From assembly GCA_001512555.1 (NCBI GenBank), contig LFSK01000133.1, positions 2,820 through 64,225 of the forward strand: a DNA stretch of 61,406 bases, read 5' to 3'. The notes below the pieces were generated by a model. It had not been told where the DNA came from. It searched no databases and saw only the letters and a list, made by a program, of their open reading frames with translations. Positions 43,190 through 51,356 of this stretch are shown piece by piece; the stretch's first letter is position 1, and the number at the start of each line of letters is the position of its first letter. Position numbers and translations under genes: made by a program. This stretch comes from Clostridiaceae bacterium DTU059 (GTDB lineage Bacteria; Bacillota; Clostridia; DSM-8532).

Positions 43190-43982
43190 TGGAATAAAGA
43201 ACCTTGAAGATATCGTTACCTTCCCAACACAAAACCTCCAGCATTGGAAAGGCCTTTTTCAGCATACCGGATAATCCCCTGACAAAAATTATCTCGGTTT
43301 GATAGTGGCCGGCATCGATGGCGTAGATCCCATGATGCTTCAGTAGCAGGGCATCATGGTACTTCAGATCACCCGTCAGCAAAACATCGGGCTTCACCTT
43401 TAACAACTCATCCATGCAGGAATTATCAAAGGAACCATTAAAAACAGCCACTCTGGATATTTGTTCGGGTCGTGTTCCCACTTCTCTCATGGTTTTCATT
43501 CCCAGCCTGTTGTCAAGAATTCTGAGGAAACTCCCAAATGATAACGAAGACTTGTAAAAGCCCCATCTGCCGATACCATGTCCGGAATCCGGGATGCCGC
43601 CTGGTATGAGCACATTAATCTCATCCAGCCCAAGTTCCCGACAAATCATGTCCCCCATACCGCCCCGGGCTGAGTCATAATTGGTATGGGCGCTGTAAAC
43701 CGCAATTCCATGGGTAATCGCCGAATACAGGATTGAGCCTTCCGGCGATTTCGGGCTGAAGGTTTTAAGCGACCTGAAAACACAGGGATGATGTGAGATC
43801 ACAAGCCTGGCACCTTTTTCCCGGGCATACTCCAGCACAGCCTCATCCACATCCAGACAAACCACAGCTTTGTCTATCATCTGGTCTTCATCACCAATAA
43901 TCAGCCCACTGTTATCATAGCTTTCCTGCAGATAAAGAGGAGCAATCTGTTCAATCCAGTTCATTATCTCTTTCAGCCTCAT
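43182..43982 (-). CDS. Nif3-like dinuclear metal-centre protein (YqfO family)
   Basis: The Nif3/DUF34 family has a dinuclear metal site and an uncertain role. It is often labelled GTP cyclohydrolase I type 2, a call that I would not rely on. Metal ligands are visible in RLVISHHPCVFRSLKTF (about 60-76), YSAHTNYDSARGGMGD (about 95-110) and the C-terminal AIDAGHYQTEIIFVRG. At 266 residues it is the short form without the inserted PII-like domain. The ATG at 43982 has AGGTG five bases upstream. It follows trmK, the conserved trmK-nif3 order of Firmicutes. Confidence 0.93.
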   Translation of the reverse strand: MRLKEIMNWIEQIAPLYLQESYDNSGLIIGDEDQMIDKAVVCLDVDEAVLEYAREKGARLVISHHPCVFRSLKTFSPKSPEGSILYSAITHGIAVYSAHTNYDSARGGMGDMICRELGLDEINVLIPGGIPDSGHGIGRWGFYKSSLSFGSFLRILDNRLGMKTMREVGTRPEQISRVAVFNGSFDNSCMDELLKVKPDVLLTGDLKYHDALLLKHHGIYAIDAGHYQTEIIFVRGLSGMLKKAFPMLEVLCWEGNDIFKVLYSID

Positions 43983-44102
43983 ACCATCACCTCACCATTA
44001 ATAAAGGGTGTTCCCAGAATGTCATTGAAAGCGGCAATCTCATTGTTTTCGCTATGCTGCTCGGGCTCTCCAGCTGTCCTCGTCGCAATGCAAGCGCATA
44101 CC

Positions 44103-44816
44103 TCACATCCCTCTGTTATTAAATAGCTTGCTTCGTAGGGACTCCAGATCCCTCAGAAGTTCTTCCTCCTGTTCAAGGTTGGGTCTGGGTAAAGCAGCGC
44201 TCCTCATCCCGTTAACTATCTTTCTCTGTTTCTTTATTCTATCACAAAGCCAATCTTCCAGCAGCGGATCCCTGTTGTTAATCAAACCCTCGCCAATGAC
44301 CTCATACAAGTGGTCTTTCATACAGGGTGCGCTGGCCGTCTCATCATATACCACAGCCAGTACCTGGTATAGCTTTTTTCCTTCACGGGTCAGGGCTTCA
44401 TCAATTACTGTGAATCCATGCTGCCACAGAAAAGGCCGGACCACTTCCTGGGCGTACATGGGCTGGAGAATAATCCTTTTTGCTTTTTTTGCCTTATCCA
44501 ATTGATTGCCCATCAGTTCTGTTATCAACACACCACCCATTCCCGCAATAACGATTACATCGGCTTCATCCATGGAGATAGCCTCCAGGCCGTTTCCCAG
44601 CCTGAGATCCATTATGCTCTGGAGGTTATAGGCTTTGAGCGTCTGTTTCGCCTGCACGAGGGGTCCCTTCCTCATATCGGTGGCGATAGCCCGGCGGCAA
44701 CGCTTGTTGAGCAGGGCATAAGCCGGTATAAGGGCATGATCGGTTCCAATGTCACAGAGGGTATCACATTGGGGTATCATGTCGTATATCAGTTTAAGGC
44801 GCCCTTTCAGTTTCAC
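44103..44816 (-). CDS. trmK: tRNA (adenine-22-N1)-methyltransferase TrmK
   Basis: TrmK methylates N1 of A22 in the D-arm of many tRNAs. The SAM-binding fold is recognised by YDMIPQCDTLCDIGTDHALIPAYALLN, RRAIATDMRKGPLVQAKQTL and the family motif DVIVIAGMGGVLITELM. The C-terminal coiled-coil tail (residues about 195-237) fits the family. Translation starts at GTG 44816 after GGGAGG, eight bases upstream. In most Firmicutes rpoD lies upstream; here tRNA genes do. The last codons run towards a degenerate repeat at 44055-44112. Confidence 0.94.
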   Translation of the reverse strand: MKLKGRLKLIYDMIPQCDTLCDIGTDHALIPAYALLNKRCRRAIATDMRKGPLVQAKQTLKAYNLQSIMDLRLGNGLEAISMDEADVIVIAGMGGVLITELMGNQLDKAKKAKRIILQPMYAQEVVRPFLWQHGFTVIDEALTREGKKLYQVLAVVYDETASAPCMKDHLYEVIGEGLINNRDPLLEDWLCDRIKKQRKIVNGMRSAALPRPNLEQEEELLRDLESLRSKLFNNRGM

Positions 44817-44834
44817 ACTGTTTCCTCCCTGGCA

Positions 44835-44930
44835 GAGGTGTGAGGCGGGAGGCAGGATGCTGGATGTGCGATATTAAGCACGGCTTTGAACTCTCATAGT
44901 CCAACTTCTCACCTCTCACCCCTACACCTC
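44835..44930. repeat. Intergenic inverted repeat with purine- and pyrimidine-rich arms
   Basis: GAGGTGTGAGGCGGGAGG at the left (44835-44852) is roughly inverted by CTCTCACCCCTACACCTC at the right (44913-44930), with GGATGTGCGATATTAAGCAC between. The GGATGTG and TTCTTAAGCAC-like core also appears at 15180-15210. It belongs with the tail part of the other intergenic repeats. No coding capacity is seen. Confidence 0.55.
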
Positions 44931-44937
44931 CAGATAA

Positions 44938-44967
44938 ATAAAAAAGGATGACCTCTATGTCATCCTC
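44938..44967 (-). terminator. Terminator after the tRNA pair
   Basis: On the minus strand, GGATGAC and GTCATCC pair perfectly over seven bases with a six-base loop, followed by TTTTTTATTT. It begins eight bases past the CCA end of the tRNA(CAU). Confidence 0.92.
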
Positions 44968-44974
44968 TAATCTG

Positions 44975-45051
44975 TGGTGGGCCTTCAGGGACTCGAACCC
45001 CGGACCAACCGGTTATGAGCCGGTTGCTCTAACCAACTGAGCTAAAGGCCC
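44975..45051 (-). tRNA. tRNA with CAU anticodon, probably tRNA-Ile2 (lysidine type)
   Basis: This 77-base tRNA has an encoded CCA, standard D and T arms (TTCGAGTC) and the anticodon loop CTCATAA. CAU could mean Met or the Ile2 species whose C34 becomes lysidine and then reads AUA. The acceptor stem starts GGGCCTT, so C4-G69 and C5-G68 are present, the pairs recognised by TilS in E. coli tRNA-Ile2. The D-arm region CCTTTAGCTCAGTTGGTTAGAGC matches my recollection of B. subtilis tRNA-Ile2. I therefore favour Ile2 over elongator Met. Confidence 0.85.
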
Positions 45052-45054
45052 AAG

Positions 45055-45130
45055 TGGCTCCTCAAGTAGGACTCGAACCTACGACCCTGCGGTTAACAGC
45101 CGCATGCTCTACCAACTGAGCTATTGAGGA
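45055..45130 (-). tRNA. tRNA-Asn (GUU)
   Basis: This is a 76-base tRNA with encoded CCA and anticodon loop CTGTTAA, so anticodon GUU for asparagine. The seven-pair acceptor stem TCCTCAA/TTGAGGA, D-arm AGCTCAGTTGGTAGAGC and T-arm GGTTCGAGTCC are standard. It is transcribed first, three bases ahead of the CAU tRNA, and the two share a promoter and terminator. Confidence 0.96.
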
Positions 45131-45157
45131 ACGTCTCCCGCTCTGCGGGCAAAGTCT

Positions 45158-45187
45158 ATTATACTTAAGATATCCCGTCCTGGTCAA
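45158..45187 (-). promoter_or_regulatory. Promoter of the tRNA-Asn/tRNA(CAU) pair
   Basis: On the minus strand, TTGACC (45182-45187) and TATAAT (45158-45163) are 18 bp apart, 27 bases upstream of the mature tRNA-Asn 5' end. Confidence 0.78.
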
Positions 45188-45244
45188 GTGGTTGCGTAAA
45201 TTTTTATGCCCCATATTCTGGTTGCCCCGAAACACCGGGTCTAA

Positions 45245-45700
45245 TTATTTATTCAGCAGGATTTGAAGGGCCATATAGCGTTTGAGGATGTTCTCAATCT
45301 GGTTGGCACTGTCATCCAGAAACAAATGGTAGAGTTCCTGGTTCTCAAGGATATACCGTGCCTCGCAGAGACTGTCGATCATGGCATTGAACTTTCGGAG
45401 GACATCTTTATCCGAAAGAGCTTTCAGATTGCGCTCCCGGGCAAGGGTCAGCATCAGGAGGGAAGGAATCCTTGAAAGGTAGTTTTCCTCTCCAGATTCA
45501 ATCCCAAGAAGCATCCGGATGTCAATATCCAGTTCATGGATGATCCGGAGAACGATATCCAGCCTGGGGTTGGTCTTCCTGCCATTTTCAATCTGGGAAA
45601 GGTAGCCGGATGATATGCCGATCCGCTTTGCAAATTCCACCAGACTTAAGCCCTTCTCCTCACGCTTCGCCTTGATTATCTCCCCAACCTTGATCTCCAC
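45245..45700 (-). CDS. XRE-family transcriptional regulator
   Basis: This 151-residue DNA-binding protein has an N-terminal helix-turn-helix of the Cro/C1 (XRE) type: IIKAKREEKGLSLVEFAKRIGISSGYLSQIENGRKTNP-like sequence, with recognition helix SSGYLSQIENG. The C-terminal roughly 85 residues are helical and unlike known ligand domains, perhaps for dimerisation. It starts at GTG 45700, eight bases after GGAGG. It lies between tyrS and the tRNA pair as a lone gene, so its targets are unknown. SinR-like regulators share the N-terminal domain, but nothing links it to biofilm genes. Confidence 0.88.
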   Translation of the reverse strand: MEIKVGEIIKAKREEKGLSLVEFAKRIGISSGYLSQIENGRKTNPRLDIVLRIIHELDIDIRMLLGIESGEENYLSRIPSLLMLTLARERNLKALSDKDVLRKFNAMIDSLCEARYILENQELYHLFLDDSANQIENILKRYMALQILLNK

Positions 45701-45729
45701 CTGCTAAACCTCCGCTTCCGGTTAAATCT

Positions 45730-46968
45730 CTACTCAGCTATAATTCTAAAATAGGATTTCTTACCCTTGCGGATAATTATCCGGGAATCCTCAAGATCGG
45801 ATTCATTTACCATCCTGTCAATGGTATCCACGCGCGCATTATTCAGATATAGTCCACCCTGCTGTATCAGGCGCCGGCCCTCTCCCTTTGAGGGAATCAG
45901 GCCTGTACGGATTAACAGGTCCAGAATATTAATTCCATCTTTCAATACGCTTCTTTCGATGGTCACGGTGGGCATATCGTCCGAAGCCACGCCTTTGGAG
46001 AAAATGGCCTCGGCTGCCTTGTGAGCCTTATCCGCCTCCTCCTTGCCGTGGACTATAGAGGTAACCTCATAAGCAAGAACCTTTTTAGCATCATTGATCC
46101 GCGCATCCTTCCAGGTTGCCATCTCGTTGATACGATCCATGGGCACAAATGTGAGCAGTTTCAGACAATTAATAACATCAGCATCCTGAACGTTTCTCCA
46201 GTACTGGTAGAAATCATAGGGACTGGTCTTTTCGGGATCAAGCCATACGGCGCCCTTTTCGGTTTTACCCATCTTCTTACCATCGCTGGTGGTCAGAAGT
46301 TGAAATGTCATCCCATAAACTTCCTTACCCTCTACACGACGGATAAGATCGATGCCACCCAGAATATTGGACCACTGATCGTCCCCGCCAAGCTGCAGTA
46401 CACAGTTATGCTCCCGGTACAGCCGTAGAAAATCGTAGCTTTGCATCAGCATGTAGTTAAACTCTATGAACGAAAGGCCTTTTTCAAGCCTGCTTTTGAA
46501 ACATTCGGCAGTTAGCATCCTGTTAACCGAAAAGTGAACCCCGACCTCCCGTAAAAAGTTGACATAATTCAGATTCAGAAGCCAGTCGGCATTGTCCACC
46601 ATAATAGCCCGGTCACTGCTGAAATCAACAAGATTCTTCATCTGAACCTTGAACTGGTCGCCATTATGCTGTATTTCTTCGCGGGTCATCATCCTCCTCA
46701 TATCGGTCTTTCCCGTGGGATCTCCCACCATGGCTGTACCGCCGCCTATGAGGGCAATCGGTTTATGCCCCGCCTTCTGCATATGGGACATTACTATTAA
46801 TTGAAGCAGGTGCCCTACATGAAGGCTGTCGGCTGTAGGATCAAAGCCTATATAAAAGGTGACACTGCCGCTTCCTAACAACTCCCTGATCTTCTCCTGG
46901 TTTGTGGTCTGTGCGATGAACCCACGTTCCATAAGGGTATCAAAAACGTTGGTTTTTGTGTTGTCCAT
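45730..46968 (-). CDS. tyrS: Tyrosyl-tRNA synthetase
   Basis: TyrS charges tRNA-Tyr. Class I motifs are visible: the HIGH region in [38 protein letters not shown] with tyrosine-binding residues, and the KMSKS equivalent [20 protein letters not shown]. An S4 RNA-binding domain ends the protein ([20 protein letters not shown]). The ATG at 46968 has AAGGAAG four bases upstream; a 14-residue in-frame extension upstream lacks family similarity. The protein has 412 residues. Unlike valS and pheST it has no T-box motif in its leader, but a structured terminator-ended RNA lies 118 bp upstream. Confidence 0.97.
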   Translation of the reverse strand: MDNTKTNVFDTLMERGFIAQTTNQEKIRELLGSGSVTFYIGFDPTADSLHVGHLLQLIVMSHMQKAGHKPIALIGGGTAMVGDPTGKTDMRRMMTREEIQHNGDQFKVQMKNLVDFSSDRAIMVDNADWLLNLNYVNFLREVGVHFSVNRMLTAECFKSRLEKGLSFIEFNYMLMQSYDFLRLYREHNCVLQLGGDDQWSNILGGIDLIRRVEGKEVYGMTFQLLTTSDGKKMGKTEKGAVWLDPEKTSPYDFYQYWRNVQDADVINCLKLLTFVPMDRINEMATWKDARINDAKKVLAYEVTSIVHGKEEADKAHKAAEAIFSKGVASDDMPTVTIERSVLKDGINILDLLIRTGLIPSKGEGRRLIQQGGLYLNNARVDTIDRMVNESDLEDSRIIIRKGKKSYFRIIAE

Positions 46969-47085
46969 GCTTCTTCTTCCTTTCTTGCTGCGTTTCAGGA
47001 CTGTTCGCATTTAAAAATAACATCAAGCAGTATTTCCAGGCTGCCCGATAATGAAACTTCATGTTAGGATTCTATCAAACTGGAA

Positions 47086-47176
47086 GAAAAAAAGAAAGAC
47101 CCTATACATGCAGGATCTTGAAGGCATCTCGCCCCCTACCAAGCACAGATTGCAGTCGTGAGTCCGGGAACCTGGT
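47086..47176 (-). ncRNA. Candidate structured leader or small RNA ending in a terminator, upstream of tyrS
   Basis: On the minus strand, AAGATCCT and AGGGTCTT form an 8-bp hairpin followed by TCTTTTTTTT (47086-47119), a clear terminator more than 100 bases upstream of tyrS. Just before it, GTTCCC (47166-47171) can pair with GGGGGC (47131-47136), and GGC-GAGAT-GCC forms a small hairpin. No T-box sequence is present. It could be an attenuating leader of tyrS or a free small RNA. No known class was recognised. Confidence 0.45.
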
Positions 47177-47187
47177 TATAAAAAGAG

Positions 47188-47216
47188 TATTACAGCACTA
47201 TGTTTTGTGCTATAAT
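47188..47216 (+). promoter_or_regulatory. Promoter of the class A PBP gene with inverted repeat
   Basis: TATAAT at 47211-47216 has TG one base upstream (extended -10); the -35 region TATTAC at 47188-47193 is weak. AGCAC (47194-47198) and GTGCT (47207-47211) form an inverted repeat in the spacer, a possible operator. The leader runs about 80 bases to the ATG. Confidence 0.6.
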
Positions 47217-47304
47217 ATTGTAGATATTATGGAATAATTCCATTAATTCAGGTTCATATGCTTAATTGATACCAATAGTGAGCCAATTATCTGGAGGAAT
47301 TTTA

Positions 47305-49926
47305 ATGAATAGAATAAACAGGCCCAATACCAGAGGCCTCGGTAATTCAGATGTTCCCATAGGCAGAGCTAAACCACATAATAAAAAGAAGATGACACCA
47401 GGGTCCATAATCCTGAAAGTTGTTCTTAGCGTGGTTATCTTCGCGATTATGCTTATCTTTATGGTGGGCAGCGCCCTTGCGGGCCTTCTTGGAGGCAGTG
47501 TATACGGCCTTATCAGATCAACCCCCATTCTGGAACCCAGCATTCTTAAGCCCACGGGTTTAAATTCATTTGTCTATGACTCAGAGGGTAATATCATAGC
47601 TGAGCTTAAGAGGGAAGAAAACCGGGTATGGATTGATTATGAAGATATCCCCAAGACACTCATCGATGCCTATGTCGCGGTTGAGGACAAGCGTTTTGAA
47701 GAGCATAACGGTATCGATTTAAGGCGAATAGGCAGCGCCATCATTTCCTACGCCCGGCACTTCTTCAATCCTGCCGTGGAAATCGAGGGTGGCAGCACCA
47801 TTACCCAGCAGCTCATCAAAAACCTGACCAAGAATCAGGAGATTACCATCAAAAGAAAGATTCAGGAACAATGGCAGGCAGTTCAGCTGGAAAAAGGTTT
47901 GACAAAGCAGGAGATCATGACCTACTACCTGAACAATGTCCCTATGGGGGGTAACTTTATCGGTATTGAAACAGCTGCCAAAGGTTATTATGGCAAGGAC
48001 GTACGGGATCTGTCCCTGGCTGAATGCGCCAGCCTTGCCGGCATCACCAATTGGCCCAGTAAATACATGCCTACCACCGAAAGCAATATAAAGGCGAATC
48101 TTGAGAGAGCCAGAATGATACTTGGACTCATGCTGGAGCAAGGTAAAATTACCCAGGCGGAATACGATGAAGCCATGGCCGAAGACATACAGTTCAAGTA
48201 TAACCCTGAGGCAGGCAAGGTAACACAGACCAGTAACCAGTCCTATTTTGTGGATGAAGTCATCAAGGCCGTTAAAAACGAGCTCATGAAGAGATACCAA
48301 TATAACGAGCAGGCTGCTCTGGATATCATCTACAATGGCGGTATCCACATCTATACCACCATGCAGCCCAAGGTTCAGGCTGCTCTGGATGAGGTTTTCA
48401 CCAATCCCGAGTTCTTCAGCGAGGAAAACCCGCGTACCGATGAGCTTCCCCAAGCATCAATGGTGGTTGTGGAGCCTGTTACCGGCTATGTGCGTGGTCT
48501 TTACGGCGGCAGGGGTGAGAAGGAAGGTAGTGTCTTTAATCGAGCCACCCAGGCTGAACGTTCTCCGGGATCTGTCATCAAGCCCATACTGGTCTACGCT
48601 CCGGGTATCGAAACACGCAGGATAACTGCTGCAACGGTGGTTGATGACGTTCCCCAGTACTTGAATAACAAAACACCGGACAAAGTATGGCCGCGAAATG
48701 TTGAGAATAAAAACTTCGGTCTTACCACTGCCCGGGACGGTCTTTTCAGATCCAGAAACGTTGTTGCCGCACTTATCTATAAGGATTATGTAGGTATCGA
48801 CACTGGTCTGGATTATCTGGCACAGGTAGGGATAGACAGAAAGGATGAACAATACCTTTCCATTGCGATGGGCGGCTTCAACAAGGGCATGACCACCTTA
48901 GATATGGCCAGCGCCTTCACAGTGTTCGCCAATAAGGGTGTTTACACAGAACCCATCTTCTTCACTGAGATCAAGGATGCCAACGGCCAGGTCATACTGT
49001 CGGTGATTCCTGAAAGACGGCAGGTTTATTCCGAACAGACTGTATTCATTATGGTCAGTATGATGCAGGATGTTGTAAAAAGGGGTACAGCCACTACTTA
49101 CGGCACCATTAAGTATACCGAAACCTATACCGACCAGAACGGTAAGGAAAAAGAACGCACTGTGGTATTCCCCACCGCAGGCAAAACCGGAACCTCTGAC
49201 GAATCCAAGGATAAGTGGTTTGTTGGATTTACACCCTATTATGTAGGAGCAACATGGTATGGTTATGATAAGGCGGTTTCACTGACCAGCGGCGAGAATT
49301 TTGGAGCACAGAAGATTTGGAATGCGGTTATGACCAAGATCCATAAGGATATGAATCTTGAACCTGCAGAGTTCTTCAATGAGGTTCCGCCCAATATAGT
49401 AACAAGAACAATCTGCATGGATTCAGGCAAGATCGCCACTGATCTGTGTAAGGCAGACCCAAGAGGTTCCAGGGTCCGTACAGAATACTTTATCCAGGGC
49501 ACCGAACCGTCCTACAGCGATGTGTGCACCACCCATGTAGCGGCACTGGCCTGCAAAGAAGCCAAGGACGCTCAGGGACGCATGCTGCTGGCTACCGAAT
49601 ACTGCCCGCATGAATCAGCCTTTGAACGGGTATATATAAAACGGCCTGTGCAATACATGCCACCATTCCCCAACAGCCCATATCCGGAGGACGTGATCTA
49701 TGAACTGCCCGAAGGAGAATACTGCACAATTCATGGTCCGCACTCCGTGATTATTCCTCCGGTGACTGAGGAAAATCCTTATGATCCTGGGGATCCGGAT
49801 GATTCATCGGGTATTCAATACCCAGGGGACGGGGATGTTGACATTCCTGACCAGGAGAATCCGGGCAGTGTCCCGGACGAAGAGGATTACCTGAATCCGG
49901 AGGATTTCTGGGACAATTGGTACTGA
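47305..49926 (+). CDS. Class A penicillin-binding protein (PBP1A type)
   Basis: This bifunctional enzyme polymerises and crosslinks peptidoglycan. From the ATG at 47305, seven bases after GGAGGAA, it has 873 residues. One membrane helix (about 35-60) is followed by a GT51 glycosyltransferase domain with the catalytic Glu127 in AVEDKRFEEHNGID and GGSTITQQLIKN. The transpeptidase domain has SVIK in ERSPGSVIKP (Ser423), SRN in LFRSRNVVAA, and KTGTS in TAGKTGTSDESKD. The C-terminal tail is rich in Pro, Asp and Gly with several Cys residues before it. Six bases of leader and its own promoter make it monocistronic. Confidence 0.96.
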   Translation: MNRINRPNTRGLGNSDVPIGRAKPHNKKKMTPGSIILKVVLSVVIFAIMLIFMVGSALAGLLGGSVYGLIRSTPILEPSILKPTGLNSFVYDSEGNIIAELKREENRVWIDYEDIPKTLIDAYVAVEDKRFEEHNGIDLRRIGSAIISYARHFFNPAVEIEGGSTITQQLIKNLTKNQEITIKRKIQEQWQAVQLEKGLTKQEIMTYYLNNVPMGGNFIGIETAAKGYYGKDVRDLSLAECASLAGITNWPSKYMPTTESNIKANLERARMILGLMLEQGKITQAEYDEAMAEDIQFKYNPEAGKVTQTSNQSYFVDEVIKAVKNELMKRYQYNEQAALDIIYNGGIHIYTTMQPKVQAALDEVFTNPEFFSEENPRTDELPQASMVVVEPVTGYVRGLYGGRGEKEGSVFNRATQAERSPGSVIKPILVYAPGIETRRITAATVVDDVPQYLNNKTPDKVWPRNVENKNFGLTTARDGLFRSRNVVAALIYKDYVGIDTGLDYLAQVGIDRKDEQYLSIAMGGFNKGMTTLDMASAFTVFANKGVYTEPIFFTEIKDANGQVILSVIPERRQVYSEQTVFIMVSMMQDVVKRGTATTYGTIKYTETYTDQNGKEKERTVVFPTAGKTGTSDESKDKWFVGFTPYYVGATWYGYDKAVSLTSGENFGAQKIWNAVMTKIHKDMNLEPAEFFNEVPPNIVTRTICMDSGKIATDLCKADPRGSRVRTEYFIQGTEPSYSDVCTTHVAALACKEAKDAQGRMLLATEYCPHESAFERVYIKRPVQYMPPFPNSPYPEDVIYELPEGEYCTIHGPHSVIIPPVTEENPYDPGDPDDSSGIQYPGDGDVDIPDQENPGSVPDEEDYLNPEDFWDNWY

Positions 49927-49957
49927 TTTGAAGAGAACATAATAAAGCTGGGAATGC

Positions 49958-49990
49958 AAAGCGGGGCTCCATGCCCCGCTTTAATCTTAC
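49958..49990 (+). terminator. Terminator of the class A PBP gene
   Basis: AAAGCGGGGC (49958-49967) and GCCCCGCTTT (49973-49982) form a perfect 10-bp stem with a five-base loop, followed by AATCTT. It lies 32 bp past the stop codon. Confidence 0.9.
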
Positions 49991-49994
49991 TTCC

Positions 49995-50145
49995 ACTTTC
50001 AGCCTCGCAATTTTAGCTTTCAGGCTCCTACCTCAAACTTCCCAGTTTTATCTTCACACTAACTTCTAAACCCTCACTTCTCACTTCTTCGATCCAGTGC
50101 CCTACTTTTCATTCCTCATATCTTCCTTCTCACTTCTATTCGGCT
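49995..50145. repeat. Pyrimidine-rich degenerate repeat tract overlapping the end of the methyltransferase gene
   Basis: Multiple short copies of CTCACTTCT, TTCTCACTTC and CTTCCTTCTC occur here, as in the tails of the elements at 15167-15229, 37068-37142 and 44891-44930. The last roughly 15 codons of the convergent methyltransferase gene (up to 50145) lie inside the tract. Confidence 0.5.
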
Positions 50146-51268
50146 TGGGTCCAAAATACTGGTAATAATAGCACAGAAGCCCGCCGTTAAACAGCTTCCT
50201 GTTCTTGTCGGCCTTTCTGCCGAAAAATCTTTCAAATTGTGGATCGGCACTGAGAATATAAAAGGACCAGGTATCCAGCCGCCTGAAGACCTCGCTCATG
50301 GTCTTGTATAGCCGGATGTTTTCATTTTTCTCTCCGATTCTTTCCCCATAGGGCGGATTAGTTACGATGAAACCATATTTTATCCTTGAGGACAGATCGG
50401 CCACATCCCTGGCTTGAAGATGGATACTGTCCTGCACTCCTGCCTGGCGGGCATGATACTGTGCGATACTGATGGCATCGGGGCTGATGTCATACCCATG
50501 TATTGCTATCCCTTCATCGGGCGGCCGGATCAGACTTCTTGCCTCCTCTATGGCACGATTCCAGACAGATTGGGGTATGAGCGGCCATGCCTGGCTGTCA
50601 AAATTCCGTTCCAACCCAGGAGCAATATTACGCACCATCATGGCTGCCTCTATGGGTATGGTACCAGAACCGCAGAAAGGATCGATCAGAGGCCTTCCGG
50701 GTGTCCAGCGGCTGATCATGAGCATGGCTGCCGCAAGGGTTTCCTTTACGGGGGCTGAATAAGCCAGGGAACGGTAGCCGCGCTTGTGCAGGCTGTCTCC
50801 GCTGGTGTCTATGGCCAGGGTTACCACATCGTTCAGTATGTTGAACTCTATTTTGAACCTTGGACCCGTCTCCGGGAAAATCTTAAGGCTATAGGTCTTC
50901 TTCAATCTTTCCACCACAGCCTTTTTTATGATGGACTGGCAGTCCGATATGCTCATAAGGGTCGACTTCACACAATTACCTGTAACGGGGAATTCCGCAT
51001 CTTTGGGAAGCCACTCCTCCCAGGGAAGAGCCTTTGTCCCTTCAAAAAGATCATCGAAGGTCCTGGCTTCGAATCTGCCGATGAGAACATAAACACGACC
51101 AGCACAGCGTAGCGATAGGTTGGTTCTGCAAATAGCTTCATAGTCTCCTGTAAAGTAGATCCTGCCGTTGTCGGTGCGGGTGTCCCTGTAGCCTAAGTGT
51201 TTCAGTTCTCTTACTACAGCCGATTCCACCCCGAATGCGGCCGTCGCAAATAGTTCTAATTGCTGCAT
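50102..51268 (-). CDS. THUMP-domain class I SAM-dependent RNA methyltransferase (RlmL/RlmK-like, YpsC family)
   Basis: This enzyme is predicted to make N2-methylguanosine in 23S rRNA. An N-terminal ferredoxin-like/THUMP part (LELFATAAFGVESAVVRELK) precedes the methyltransferase core. The core has the SAM loop PLIDPFCGSGTIPIEAAMM and the catalytic FIVTNPPYGERIGE (NPPY). The ATG at 51268 has AAAGG seven bases upstream and yields 388 residues, the family length. An upstream open extension overlaps the kinase gene and is not coding. The C-terminal KPNRSEKEDMRNEK is poorly conserved-looking and is encoded by a repeat tract. Confidence 0.92.
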   Translation of the reverse strand: MQQLELFATAAFGVESAVVRELKHLGYRDTRTDNGRIYFTGDYEAICRTNLSLRCAGRVYVLIGRFEARTFDDLFEGTKALPWEEWLPKDAEFPVTGNCVKSTLMSISDCQSIIKKAVVERLKKTYSLKIFPETGPRFKIEFNILNDVVTLAIDTSGDSLHKRGYRSLAYSAPVKETLAAAMLMISRWTPGRPLIDPFCGSGTIPIEAAMMVRNIAPGLERNFDSQAWPLIPQSVWNRAIEEARSLIRPPDEGIAIHGYDISPDAISIAQYHARQAGVQDSIHLQARDVADLSSRIKYGFIVTNPPYGERIGEKNENIRLYKTMSEVFRRLDTWSFYILSADPQFERFFGRKADKNRKLFNGGLLCYYYQYFGPKPNRSEKEDMRNEK

Positions 51269-51356
51269 AGTTAAACCTTTCTTTTCTATTGGCGGGCAGG
51301 GATGGTCTCTCTGCTCCAAAGCCGTAAATTTGTGATAAAGCTCTCTCAATAGCCCT

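Noticed and set aside
46969-47304. A T-box upstream of tyrS
   Set aside because: tyrS is often T-box controlled in Firmicutes and a terminator is present, but the GGTGGNACCGCG motif is absent.
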